Assembly (NCBI GenBank): GCA_910587555.1
Contig: CAJULV010000022.1
Span: 42,869-63,059 of the forward strand
DNA length: 20,191 bases
Direction of reading: 5' to 3'
Origin: an uncultured Acetatifactor sp.
GTDB taxonomy: Bacteria > Bacillota > Clostridia > Lachnospirales > Lachnospiraceae
Shown here: one piece after another, positions 1-7,027 of the stretch
Layout of the letters: the number at the start of each line of letters is the position of its first letter
How positions within the stretch are numbered: position 1 is the stretch's first letter
The notes under the pieces: model-generated
The model's database searches: none
What the model was told of the DNA's origin: nothing
The model's input: only the letters and a program-made list of their open reading frames with translations
Translations under genes and position numbers: made by a program

Positions 1-57
1 GCGCTGCATGGACATTTGCTGTTTCCAGTTCCGCAACTGTCCTGCCGCGCCCTCACC

Positions 58-1167
58 TTACTGTCGAATCAGTTCTGCAGGCATTCCCTGGCGGCGGAGT
101 CGTTCTGCCTCAGCGAGTTTTTCACGGTAATTATTATGGTTGTAATATATTTTGTGTAAACCTTCCGGAATTGAAAGCTTCACGGCCTGTCTGGAAAGCG
201 CTTCCAGAATGCTGTCCACGGTCATCACAAATCCGACTGCCGGCGCATCTTTGCCGAATTGCTGCAGCAGTTTGTCGTATCTGCCGCCTTTTACGATGGA
301 CTCTCCTACGCCGTAGGTATAAGCCTTGAAAATCATTCCTGTATAATATCTGTATTTGCTGAGCATGCCAAGATCGAAGGAAATGAATTCTTCCACACCA
401 TATAATTTCAGCAGGGCAAACATCTGTTCTAAACGTTCGATTGCCCTGTGGGAACGTTCGTTGCCGGCCATAGCGCCTGCTTCGGAGAGCGATCCCATAT
501 CTCCGAAGAAATCAGCCAGCCGCAGAAGCCTGCTTTGATATGCTCCGTCCAAACCGCTCTCTTCTAAAAGTGCCTGGGCGGCAAAATAATTTTTCCCGGA
601 AATGAAAGCCCGCAAATCCAGTTCTGTATCCTCGTCCAGCCCGGCTTCCTCACAGAGTCCCTTGAAATATTCCACGTCTCCTATGGCAATCTGGAACCGT
701 TCCAGGCCTGTACTGCGCAGGGCACGGACTACCAGGGAGATCATTTCCGCGTCTGCTTCCACAGACGGGTCATTAATCAGCTCCACTCCCATCTGTGTTA
801 CCTCCCGGAGCTTTCCCTGAAGGCTGGAGGTATTGGTAAAAGTATTTCCCAGATAGCTGAACCGCAGCGGCACCTGTTCATCGCAGAAGTATTTCGCGGC
901 GCACCGGGCGATGGATGGGGTGAAATCCGGGCGCAGCACGAGTGTATTTCCTTCCTTGTCAAAAAATTTATAGAGTTCCTTGCTGGGAGTGGTGCCGATT
1001 TCACGGGAAAAAATGTCGAAAAACTCAAAAGTAGGGGTCTGTATCTCCTCATAGCCATAAAGGCGGATACTTTCCCGAAGACGGTTTTCCACATAGAGCT
1101 TTTCGGCATATTCCTTTCCGTATAAATCCCTCACACCTTCCGGCGTATGTAATAATCTGCGACTCAT
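58..1167 (-). CDS. hisZ: ATP phosphoribosyltransferase regulatory subunit HisZ
   Basis: HisZ is a catalytically dead relative of histidyl-tRNA synthetase. It binds short-form HisG to make the active, histidine-sensitive ATP phosphoribosyltransferase, the first step of histidine synthesis in the cytoplasm. The 369-residue product shows the class II core: N-terminal TPEGVRD, a motif-2-like RPDFTPSIARCAAKYF around residues 79-94, LREVTQMGVELI at 120-131, and a GGRYDKLLQQFG region near the C-terminus. No HisRS anticodon-binding domain follows, as expected for HisZ rather than HisS. The frame is open 37 codons further upstream, but ATG 1167 is preferred because GGAGG lies 5 nt before it and the extension does not resemble the family. 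Positions 1-57 downstream hold no recognisable gene; the expected partner hisG would lie outside the window. Confidence 0.93.
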   Translation of the reverse strand: MSRRLLHTPEGVRDLYGKEYAEKLYVENRLRESIRLYGYEEIQTPTFEFFDIFSREIGTTPSKELYKFFDKEGNTLVLRPDFTPSIARCAAKYFCDEQVPLRFSYLGNTFTNTSSLQGKLREVTQMGVELINDPSVEADAEMISLVVRALRSTGLERFQIAIGDVEYFKGLCEEAGLDEDTELDLRAFISGKNYFAAQALLEESGLDGAYQSRLLRLADFFGDMGSLSEAGAMAGNERSHRAIERLEQMFALLKLYGVEEFISFDLGMLSKYRYYTGMIFKAYTYGVGESIVKGGRYDKLLQQFGKDAPAVGFVMTVDSILEALSRQAVKLSIPEGLHKIYYNHNNYREKLAEAERLRRQGMPAELIRQ

Positions 1168-1236
1168 GTGATCCTCCAGCCCATACGGACGTTCCGTTTG
1201 ATTTCCGATTCTGCAACCCGATTGTTCCGGCAGATA

Positions 1237-1274
1237 CGCCGTCTCCCTGATCCGCCCGGACAGGGAAAACGGCG
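1237..1274 (-). promoter_or_regulatory. Strong hairpin in the hisZ leader
   Basis: Read on the minus strand, CGCCG then TTTCCCTG pairs with CAGGGAGA then CGGCG. This gives a 13-bp stem with one bulged T, capped by a small inner TCC/GGA stem. It lies inside the roughly 207-nt untranslated leader of hisZ, about 70 nt before the start codon. No U-run follows, so it is not a standard terminator. It could stabilise the leader or be part of a regulatory fold; the function is unknown. Confidence 0.45.
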
Positions 1275-1340
1275 ACACGGTATGCTGGTATCGTCATGCA
1301 TCCGGTATTCACTCAGGCTGAAATATCCGATTGCTTTACT

Positions 1341-1361
1341 ACGTTAACGTGCTACCACGTT
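1341..1361 (-). promoter_or_regulatory. Operator-like dyad at the hisZ promoter
   Basis: Three ACGTT half-sites occur in 21 bp: ACGTT-AACGT around a GTTAAC centre (1341-1350), and AACGTG-ctac-CACGTT (1346-1361). They start about 13 bp downstream of the predicted transcription start, a classical repressor position. The GTTAAC-centred dyad flanked by CTA/TAG-like bases resembles TrpR-type operators. TrpR-family regulators (HisR/YerC type) are reported to control histidine genes in some Firmicutes. Assigning this site to such a protein is inference. Confidence 0.4.
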
Positions 1362-1380
1362 GCCGAAACAAATCAGTTGT

Positions 1381-1409
1381 AGTATATCGGAAGATGCAGC
1401 TCCTGTCAA
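1381..1409 (-). promoter_or_regulatory. SigA-type promoter of hisZ
   Basis: Minus-strand TTGACA (1404-1409) and TATACT (1381-1386) are separated by exactly 17 bp, with a predicted start near 1374. The -35 box overlaps the recU stop codon, so hisZ has its own promoter directly behind the upstream gene. This implies a leader of about 207 nt before ATG 1167. Confidence 0.8.
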
Positions 1410-1939
1410 GCCCTGTCATCCAAATCCTTTTGGAGCATTTCCAGATAGGGAACCAGAATTCCATGCTTCCGGGGCAGAATATATTCCGGATTCAACTCGT
1501 CATAGCGGAAGCTTTTCCGCCCGCCGTCTTTTGCGCGGTTCCAGAAATACAGGAGCATTTCCAGGGGCAGATAGTAAAAGATATCTTTGTGCGAATAGTA
1601 AATCAGAAAGAAGGAAATTCCCCCCTGCTTTTCGAATTTCTGCATAAAGCTTACCTGATGCGCATGGATATTCTGAAGGGCAAAGGTATCTGCGGCACAT
1701 TCCTTTGCGTCAAAGCAAACGGGAAGCCCCTGTACTGCGCCTATGTAGTCAACCGTGCTTTTCTGCTCGAAATAAGCCAGCGTAATCTGATGATGCTCCT
1801 TGTCTATTTTAAGCGGTGTTATGGGGGTTGGCACCTTCTGAATCAGCGCAAGCCCGGCATCGGCGTATTTTTCATTTGTCCGGTTAATCATATCCTCCAA
1901 TGTGGAACCTCTCAGCCCTCTGGAATTCCAAGTTGCCAT
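1406..1939 (-). CDS. recU: Holliday junction resolvase RecU
   Basis: RecU is the Firmicutes Holliday-junction resolvase. It cleaves four-way DNA junctions made during recombinational repair and works with RecA and RuvAB. The 177-residue product starts with the typical clostridial MATWNSRGLRG and carries the PD-(D/E)XK-type active site in STVDYIG and CFDAKEC. By comparison with B. subtilis RecU (D88, E101, K103) the acidic and basic residues correspond to D64, D77 and K79, with Asp in place of the second Glu. The frame is open to an ATG at 2002, but that start lies inside a hairpin and the extension is unlike the family, so ATG 1939 is chosen although its ribosome binding site is weak. It is last in a minus-strand gene run, 76 nt after the RluA-type gene. 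In B. subtilis recU sits beside ponA; here it does not. Confidence 0.92.
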   Translation of the reverse strand: MATWNSRGLRGSTLEDMINRTNEKYADAGLALIQKVPTPITPLKIDKEHHQITLAYFEQKSTVDYIGAVQGLPVCFDAKECAADTFALQNIHAHQVSFMQKFEKQGGISFFLIYYSHKDIFYYLPLEMLLYFWNRAKDGGRKSFRYDELNPEYILPRKHGILVPYLEMLQKDLDDRA

Positions 1940-1973
1940 AGTAGTCTCGTTTTCCTTTTTTCTGAATATGGTC

Positions 1974-2016
1974 AATAAGAAGGCGCTGCGCCGGGAATGC
2001 ACCGGAAGCAGCGGCC
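1974..2016 (-). terminator. Possible terminator after the RluA-type gene
   Basis: Directly at the stop codon of the pseudouridine synthase the minus strand forms a nested GC-rich hairpin. The outer arms are GGCCGCTGC and GCAGCGCC (with a bulge) and an inner CCGG/CCGG stem closes the loop. It is followed by TTCTTATT. The U-tract is interrupted, so termination may be partial and recU could still be reached by read-through. Confidence 0.4.
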
Positions 2017-3077
2017 TATACAGGCGCGGAAGGAAAAAGGGCCTCTTCCAGTATCTGAAAGGCGCCGGGGCAGGGAGCGCATATGCTCCGGCCGCTTAGC
2101 GGTTTTCCGGCGCCTGATGTGCCTTCCGGAAATGTAATACGGCAGGCGTGAAGCAAATGATGCTCCAGGCCGAAGCGCTTTTTCAGGTCATGATTGACGG
2201 ATGCGATTCCGTATTTGTAATCTCCGATCAGCGGATGCCCCATGCTTGCCAGATGGGCACGAATCTGATGGCTTTTTCCGGTGATAAGCTCCACTTCCAG
2301 CAGAGTAAAGGCAGGTGTAACCGAAATCGGCAGGCAGGCAGTATGGATAAGGGAACCCTGCTCCCGGGAAGCGCCAGCCTGCGATTCGCCGGAAACCGTC
2401 ACCTGATTCCTGTCCCTGTCCTTCACCAGATAGCCGGAAACCGTTACCGGCTCCCGCAGTGCGCCCACGCAGATGGTCCGGTAAAATTTTCTGACGGAAT
2501 GCTCTCTGACACATTTGCTCAGATACTGCAGCCCCGCCAGGCTTTTGCCGCAGAGTACGATGCCGCTTGTATTCCTGTCCAGGCGGTTGCATACGGAAGG
2601 GCGGAAAAAGCCCAATTCCTCTTCCGAAATCTGATTCTGCCGCAGGAGATATCCCACCAGCCATTCGTTTAAAGAAATATCTGCCGGCGATGCCTTCTGG
2701 GTCAGCAGGCCGGCGGGCTTATTCACAATCAGACAGTCCTCATCTTCATACAGGACAGAAATCCCGCCCAGGCTCCTGCAGGCATTTGTGTATTCCTGAA
2801 TGTGTAATGCAGGGGCTGCAATGGTCCCCTGGTTCCGCTGTGAACCTGCTGCCGGCAAGCCTGAAAATTTTGCAAAGGTTTCGTCGGAAAAAAAGAATCT
2901 CACTTCGTCATTCAGAGCAAGTATTTCCTTTCCTTCTGCTCTTTTTCCGTTCAGCGTGATATTTTTCCGGCGGAGCATTTTATACAGAAAACCGTTCCCG
3001 GCAAAGGGAAGGTACTTATGTAAGAACTTGTCCAGGCGCTGCCCGGCCTGATTTTTTCCGATGGTTACCGACTTCAT
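2016..3077 (-). CDS. RluA-family RNA pseudouridine synthase with S4 domain
   Basis: The enzyme isomerises specific uridines in RNA, probably rRNA, to pseudouridine. The 353-residue protein has an N-terminal S4 RNA-binding domain (about residues 11-65, beginning with GQRLDKFLHKYL). The catalytic domain has the lead strand DCLIVNKPAG near 115-123 and the family signature NRLDRNTSG, placing the catalytic Asp at D167. A GKSHQIRAHLA motif lies further on. The linker at 70-100 is longer and looser than usual. An AAGGA ribosome binding site lies about 5 nt before ATG 3077. It is the fifth gene of the minus-strand run, 54 nt after a small membrane protein gene. The exact target base cannot be read from sequence; RluD/RluC-like specificity is only a guess. 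Confidence 0.88.
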   Translation of the reverse strand: MKSVTIGKNQAGQRLDKFLHKYLPFAGNGFLYKMLRRKNITLNGKRAEGKEILALNDEVRFFFSDETFAKFSGLPAAGSQRNQGTIAAPALHIQEYTNACRSLGGISVLYEDEDCLIVNKPAGLLTQKASPADISLNEWLVGYLLRQNQISEEELGFFRPSVCNRLDRNTSGIVLCGKSLAGLQYLSKCVREHSVRKFYRTICVGALREPVTVSGYLVKDRDRNQVTVSGESQAGASREQGSLIHTACLPISVTPAFTLLEVELITGKSHQIRAHLASMGHPLIGDYKYGIASVNHDLKKRFGLEHHLLHACRITFPEGTSGAGKPLSGRSICAPCPGAFQILEEALFPSAPV

Positions 3078-3131
3078 TCCGTTCCTTTCCGAAGGCTCCT
3101 GTTATGGCTGTACTCAGACAGCGCTGCCCGG

Positions 3132-3716
3132 CTACAGTGCCACGCTTTTCAGCGTTGCAGTGACGGCGGCGGTCTCCTTTTCCGCTGCATCCAATGCCTT
3201 CATCTGTTCCAGCCGTTCCGTATATCTGGACAAATTTGTAAATATCTTCACCGTGACATTCTTATGGCCGTCCATTTTCAGGATATCTCCTATGTGCCTG
3301 TAAAATTCATTTTCCGCAAATTTCGGGTCCGCGGAAAAGCCGCAGACGGTATTTCCGCAGACAACCAGGTGGCTGACCACGAAATTTTTCTTATAGGAAG
3401 TAAACACCATATCATAGAGGCCGGCCAGTCCCCGGACATGCTGTTCAATCTCTGCGGCAGCCTGTTCCGGGCAGCTCTGGAAACGGAAGAACATAATTGC
3501 CCCAACGGCACTTTTGCTGGCGGGAAGGCATCCCAGCACGGCGACGATTGACAGCAGGTTCCCCCTGCTTCCTGTCTGGATGTAGCCGGCAGCGAACAGG
3601 GACAGCGAAATGCTGAAATAGAGTACCGTGCGGAGGATCTCATACTTTTTCTGCGTATTCAGATAGTTTCTGGTCCCTTTCACATGGTCTGTGGAAAACA
3701 ATCTTTTTAACTGCAT
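3132..3716 (-). CDS. Small membrane protein of unknown function
   Basis: I do not recognise this 194-residue protein. It has a basic N-terminus (MQLKRLF, then KKYE), two predicted membrane helices at about residues 28-46 and 53-78, and a soluble C-terminal part of some 115 residues. That part begins with a Glu-rich segment and includes SYKKNFVVSHLVVCGNTVCGFSAD cut short here to its motif core VVCGNTVCGF, then a mixed alpha/beta stretch ending in helix. No catalytic signature is visible. Its ATG lies 2 nt after the stop of the SDR gene, so the two are almost certainly translationally coupled; GAGG within the end of the SDR gene serves as the ribosome binding site. Probably conserved among relatives because of this packing, but function is open. 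Confidence 0.75.
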   Translation of the reverse strand: MQLKRLFSTDHVKGTRNYLNTQKKYEILRTVLYFSISLSLFAAGYIQTGSRGNLLSIVAVLGCLPASKSAVGAIMFFRFQSCPEQAAAEIEQHVRGLAGLYDMVFTSYKKNFVVSHLVVCGNTVCGFSADPKFAENEFYRHIGDILKMDGHKNVTVKIFTNLSRYTERLEQMKALDAAEKETAAVTATLKSVAL

Positions 3717-3718
3717 TT

Positions 3719-4492
3719 TCAGTATCCTCTCTTCTTCAGCCGGTCCATAACCTTTAAAACAGCATCATGCGGCATTATTTTCGTTAAGAATAAAAACATT
3801 TTTATGGGCAGGCCGTATACCGACAGGGAACGCTTGTGCAGGGAATCTCTCAGGGCAAGCAATACCACTTTTCTGGCGGAAACCATAGTATACTTTTTCA
3901 GCGCCAGCGTGGAGGCGAAGGTTTCCGCAATATCGAAGAACGGCGTATCTACCGGGCCGGGGCAGACGGCCGTGACATGGATACCGGCACTTTTCAGTTC
4001 CTCTCCCAGTGCCCGAGAAAAACTCAGCACATATGCTTTCGTAGCGGCATAGACGGCAAAATCCGGCTGCGGGAGGAAAGCGGCGCTGGAAGCCATCTGA
4101 ATAATGCGGCTTCCTTCTCTCATATAGGGGATCATGCGGTGGGTTATCTCTGTCAGGGCTTCGCAGTTCAGGCGAACCATGCCCAGCTCCAACGCCCTGT
4201 CCTGTTCACAGAAGCCGCCCATAATACCATATCCGGCACAATTGATTAACATTCTGACAATTGCTTTGTGACGGAAAACTGCATCTTCCAGATCGGCAAG
4301 CTTATCGCTGTCCGTGATATCCATTGCATAAATCCTTGCATTGTGCTTCAGGCGTCCGGCAAGCTGAGCCAATTTGCCGCGGTCTCTTGCCACCAGCCAG
4401 AATTCATCTATGCACGCAAAGTATTCATCCATTTGTAATGCGAATTCTCTTCCGATACCGGAGGAAGCGCCTGTTATAATTACAATGTTCAT
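3719..4492 (-). CDS. SDR-family NAD(P)-dependent oxidoreductase
   Basis: This is a classical short-chain dehydrogenase/reductase of 257 residues. It has the Rossmann cofactor motif TGASSGIG (7-14), NCAG (84-87), the catalytic set S135, Y148 and K152 (YAATK), and the PG motif in VCPGPVDTPFF near 177-186. A C-terminal extension with a hydrophobic segment (VYGLPIKMFLFLTK) suggests membrane association, as in the DltE/YqjQ-like SDR group. The substrate is unknown. The frame stays open 70 codons upstream, but ATG 4492 is used because the Rossmann strand MNIVIITG must start there and an AAGGG site precedes it. It lies 37 nt after the HAD gene and 2 nt before the small membrane protein gene. Confidence 0.88.
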   Translation of the reverse strand: MNIVIITGASSGIGREFALQMDEYFACIDEFWLVARDRGKLAQLAGRLKHNARIYAMDITDSDKLADLEDAVFRHKAIVRMLINCAGYGIMGGFCEQDRALELGMVRLNCEALTEITHRMIPYMREGSRIIQMASSAAFLPQPDFAVYAATKAYVLSFSRALGEELKSAGIHVTAVCPGPVDTPFFDIAETFASTLALKKYTMVSARKVVLLALRDSLHKRSLSVYGLPIKMFLFLTKIMPHDAVLKVMDRLKKRGY

Positions 4493-4529
4493 GGTTTTCC
4501 CTTTCTGACTACGGTTTTGAATACATCCT

Positions 4530-5186
4530 TTAAAACAGGTGAAAAAAATTGTCGATATAGTAATCTGCAAGTTTCCTTTTTCTATCCGCATCGTATTCGG
4601 AATATGCATCCGCCACGGCACAGACGCGCATTCCGGCATTTTTACCGGCCAGGATTCCGGCGGCAATATCTTCAAAGACAAGGCATCCGGCGGGGGAAAC
4701 ATTCAGCGCCTCCGCCGCTTTCAGATAGATGTCGGGAGCCGGTTTTCCGCGTTCCACATCGCTTCCCGTAACAATGCTGGTGAAAAAATCACGCAGCTGG
4801 TGGACCTGGGCGACATTTTCCGCCAGTTCCCGGGAATTGCTGGTGGCAATACCCAGCAAAATGCCGTTATCCCTGCAGCCCCTTAAGAATTCCGGAATGC
4901 CTTCTTTCAGGGGGACTTCGTAACAATATTTATCCCACGCCATCCGGTTCCATGTCTGCATAATTCCTTCCACGGAATCCGGTATGGGAAAATGCTCCTT
5001 AAAGTAAAGTGCCGTTTCGCCAAAACTCATGCCCTCTATATCCGCCTGCAGATTCTCCGGCAGAGGGATTCCGTAACGTCCCAGGTATTCGATATCTATG
5101 GAACGCCACATCCACATGGAGTCCACCAGGGAGCCGTCCATGTCAAAGATAACCGCATCAATGTTTCGTAACATTTCATGTTTCAT
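4530..5186 (-). CDS. HAD-superfamily hydrolase, beta-phosphoglucomutase-like
   Basis: This is a 218-residue HAD phosphatase with an alpha-helical cap of the subfamily I type. It likely removes phosphate from, or isomerises, a small phosphorylated metabolite in the cytoplasm. All four HAD motifs are present: DMDGSLVDS with nucleophile D15 and acid/base D17, ATSNS around 114-118, K148 in GKPAPD, and E172/D173 in VFEDIAAG. The cap lies at roughly residues 25-95. Substrate cannot be predicted: such proteins include sugar-phosphate phosphatases and beta-phosphoglucomutases. A GGAGAG site precedes ATG 5186, and the gene begins 15 nt after the RsuA-type gene, indicating one transcript. Confidence 0.9.
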   Translation of the reverse strand: MKHEMLRNIDAVIFDMDGSLVDSMWMWRSIDIEYLGRYGIPLPENLQADIEGMSFGETALYFKEHFPIPDSVEGIMQTWNRMAWDKYCYEVPLKEGIPEFLRGCRDNGILLGIATSNSRELAENVAQVHQLRDFFTSIVTGSDVERGKPAPDIYLKAAEALNVSPAGCLVFEDIAAGILAGKNAGMRVCAVADAYSEYDADRKRKLADYYIDNFFHLF

Positions 5187-5201
5187 ATCATCTCTCCGTC
5201 C

Positions 5202-5918
5202 TCAGTCCGAAATGCTGGTTTTCAGCAGTTCGATTTCTGCGGGTGTCAGTTCCCGATAGTCCCCTTCCTTCAGCGTCTCATCGAGACATAGCTTTCCGAA
5301 GGAAATCCGCTTCAGCCCCCGGACGCCGTTTCCCACCGCCAGCATCATGCGCTTTACCTGGTGGAACCTGCCTTCATGGATTGTCAGCAGGATGGTATCT
5401 GGGTACTCTGCGGCCACAGATACGCGGGCCGGCAGTGTGGGCTTCTCATCCCCTATGTCGACACCGGCTTCCAGCCTGTCGATATCATGCCGGCTCACTG
5501 GATGCTCCAGTGTCACCTGGTATGTCTTGTCCACATGCCTTGCCGGAGACAGAAGCCTGTGTGCCAGTTCCCCGTCATTGGTGAGCAGGAGCAGCCCGGT
5601 GGTATCCTTGTCAAGCCGCCCGACCGGAAAAAGCTCCCCGGCATGTATTTCATCTTTTAAAAGCGAGACTACGGTATCGGCCGTATTGTCCGTAGTTGCG
5701 GACACAATACCGGCCGGCTTGTTCAGCATGTAGTAGGAATATTTTCGGAACTGTACAGGCCGTTCCCGGAATGTCACTTTGTCTGTATTCTCGTCGACTT
5801 TCATATCTGCGCTTTTGGCCGGAATCCCGTTTACAGCCACAAATCCCTGCCGAATGTAGTTTTTTACCTGGCTTCGGGTTCCGATATTCATTTCACGGAG
5901 AAATTTGTCTAACCGCAT
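5202..5918 (-). CDS. rRNA pseudouridine synthase, RsuA/RluB/RluF family
   Basis: The enzyme converts a specific rRNA uridine to pseudouridine during ribosome assembly. The 238-residue protein has an N-terminal S4 domain (MRLDKFLREMNIGTR to about residue 55). The catalytic domain has YMLNKPAGIVSAT at 63-75, the signature GRLDKDTTGLLLLTNDG with catalytic D103, and the conserved EGRFHQVKRM. The frame continues upstream for 39 codons, but ATG 5918 is chosen because GAGG stands 5 nt before it and the S4 domain starts there. It is the first gene of the minus-strand run that continues through HAD, SDR, membrane protein, RluA-type gene and recU. It is divergent from ylbJ. Which rRNA position it modifies is not visible. 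Confidence 0.9.
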   Translation of the reverse strand: MRLDKFLREMNIGTRSQVKNYIRQGFVAVNGIPAKSADMKVDENTDKVTFRERPVQFRKYSYYMLNKPAGIVSATTDNTADTVVSLLKDEIHAGELFPVGRLDKDTTGLLLLTNDGELAHRLLSPARHVDKTYQVTLEHPVSRHDIDRLEAGVDIGDEKPTLPARVSVAAEYPDTILLTIHEGRFHQVKRMMLAVGNGVRGLKRISFGKLCLDETLKEGDYRELTPAEIELLKTSISD

Positions 5919-6055
5919 TATATCCTCATTTCTGCTTCCATGTGTTTTTCCGGGACTTGTATTGCAAAAGCATGATAAACCGCCACTCAGGCGGTATGAG
6001 CCGGCCTGCGCGCACATATATTGTATGAAAACCATGCCTCAAGGAAATCCTGTCC

Positions 6056-7027
6056 ATGATAGTGTTAACCATTCTGTTTTTGCTGCTTTCCGGCTGCATC
6101 CTGACCCATTCCCAGCTCAGCCTGGCCTATGCCGGTATGGGGCTGGAACTGTGGTTTCGGAACATGATTCCGTCACTGCTGCCATTTATGATTCTCTCCG
6201 GTATCATGATTCGTATGAATCTGACAGAGAAAGCTTCCATGATTCTCTTTCCCGTCATCAGGCCCATATACAGGGTTCGGAAAAATGTATGCTACGCCAT
6301 GCTGATTGGTTTTCTGTGCGGTTTTCCCATGGGGGCAAAGACAGTGGATGACCTGTATGCCAGGGGGATGGTTACGAAAAGGGAGGCGGAATATCTTCTT
6401 GCCTTCTGCAATAATATCGGACCCGTTTATTTCTGCAGCTTTGTACTGCCGCTTTTGAACAGGCAGGCGGTTCTCCCCTATCTGTTCGGCATGTACGGAA
6501 TACCGCTTCTCTATGGCCTGGCGCTGCGCGGGAGCCTCTACCGTGACCTGCCGCTGCCTCATGAAAAATGCAATACTTCCGCCGACCTTATCTGTTGCGG
6601 CATTCCTTCCGCCGCCAATACATCCGCTCAGAACCCTATTGCCGGTTTGGGAAGCCGGCTTCTGGCGGAAACCGACCAGGCAATTCAGTCTTCCATACAG
6701 GCTATTCTCTCCCTGGGCGGCTATATGATTCTGTATAATCTTCTGAATCTGATACCCCATATACTGCTGGGGCATCCGCTGCGGCTTTTGTCTCCGCTGC
6801 TTGAAATTACGGGAGGACTGCGGATTTTGGGAAATTCTCTGCCGATTTACAGCCTGCTGGCATTGTCCTTTGGAGGGCTTTGCTGCATTGCCCAGACATA
6901 CAATTGTATCGGGAAGTCCAGGCTGCCCATAGGCGGCTACATCATACATAAACTGGTACTGACCGCGATGAACGGGATTTACTATTTATGCTGGTTCCAG
7001 ATATCTCCTGCTTCTTTTCTTCGCTGA
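6056..7027 (+). CDS. ylbJ: Sporulation integral membrane protein YlbJ-like
   Basis: This is a polytopic membrane protein of 323 residues with about eight hydrophobic segments, starting with a membrane helix at the N-terminus. The motif GFLCGFPMGAKTVDDLY near residues 85-101 matches the conserved GFxxGxPxGAK core of YlbJ proteins (nucleoside-recognition/Gate-like domain). In B. subtilis YlbJ is a sporulation membrane protein made under SigmaE. Context supports the call: rsmD and coaD lie about 1.5 to 3 kb away, as in the B. subtilis ylbH-ylbI-ylbJ block, although here ylbJ is inverted and separated from them by two genes. It is shorter than B. subtilis YlbJ. The ATG follows AAGGA by about 9 nt. 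Its 3' end overlaps the convergent amidase gene by 46 bp. Confidence 0.82.
   Translation: MIVLTILFLLLSGCILTHSQLSLAYAGMGLELWFRNMIPSLLPFMILSGIMIRMNLTEKASMILFPVIRPIYRVRKNVCYAMLIGFLCGFPMGAKTVDDLYARGMVTKREAEYLLAFCNNIGPVYFCSFVLPLLNRQAVLPYLFGMYGIPLLYGLALRGSLYRDLPLPHEKCNTSADLICCGIPSAANTSAQNPIAGLGSRLLAETDQAIQSSIQAILSLGGYMILYNLLNLIPHILLGHPLRLLSPLLEITGGLRILGNSLPIYSLLALSFGGLCCIAQTYNCIGKSRLPIGGYIIHKLVLTAMNGIYYLCWFQISPASFLR

Noticed and set aside
1..57. Possible start of hisG after hisZ
   Set aside because: None of the frames begins like HisG and there is no ribosome binding site; too short to judge.
1168..1278. Upstream extension of the hisZ frame by 37 codons
   Set aside because: The extension is unlike HisZ proteins, overlaps a strong leader hairpin, and ATG 1167 has an excellent GGAGG.
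1344..1362. T-box-like GTGGTAGCACG on the minus strand before hisZ
   Set aside because: It lies at the very start of the predicted transcript, with no room for a Stem I upstream and no terminator after it; a DNA operator fits better.
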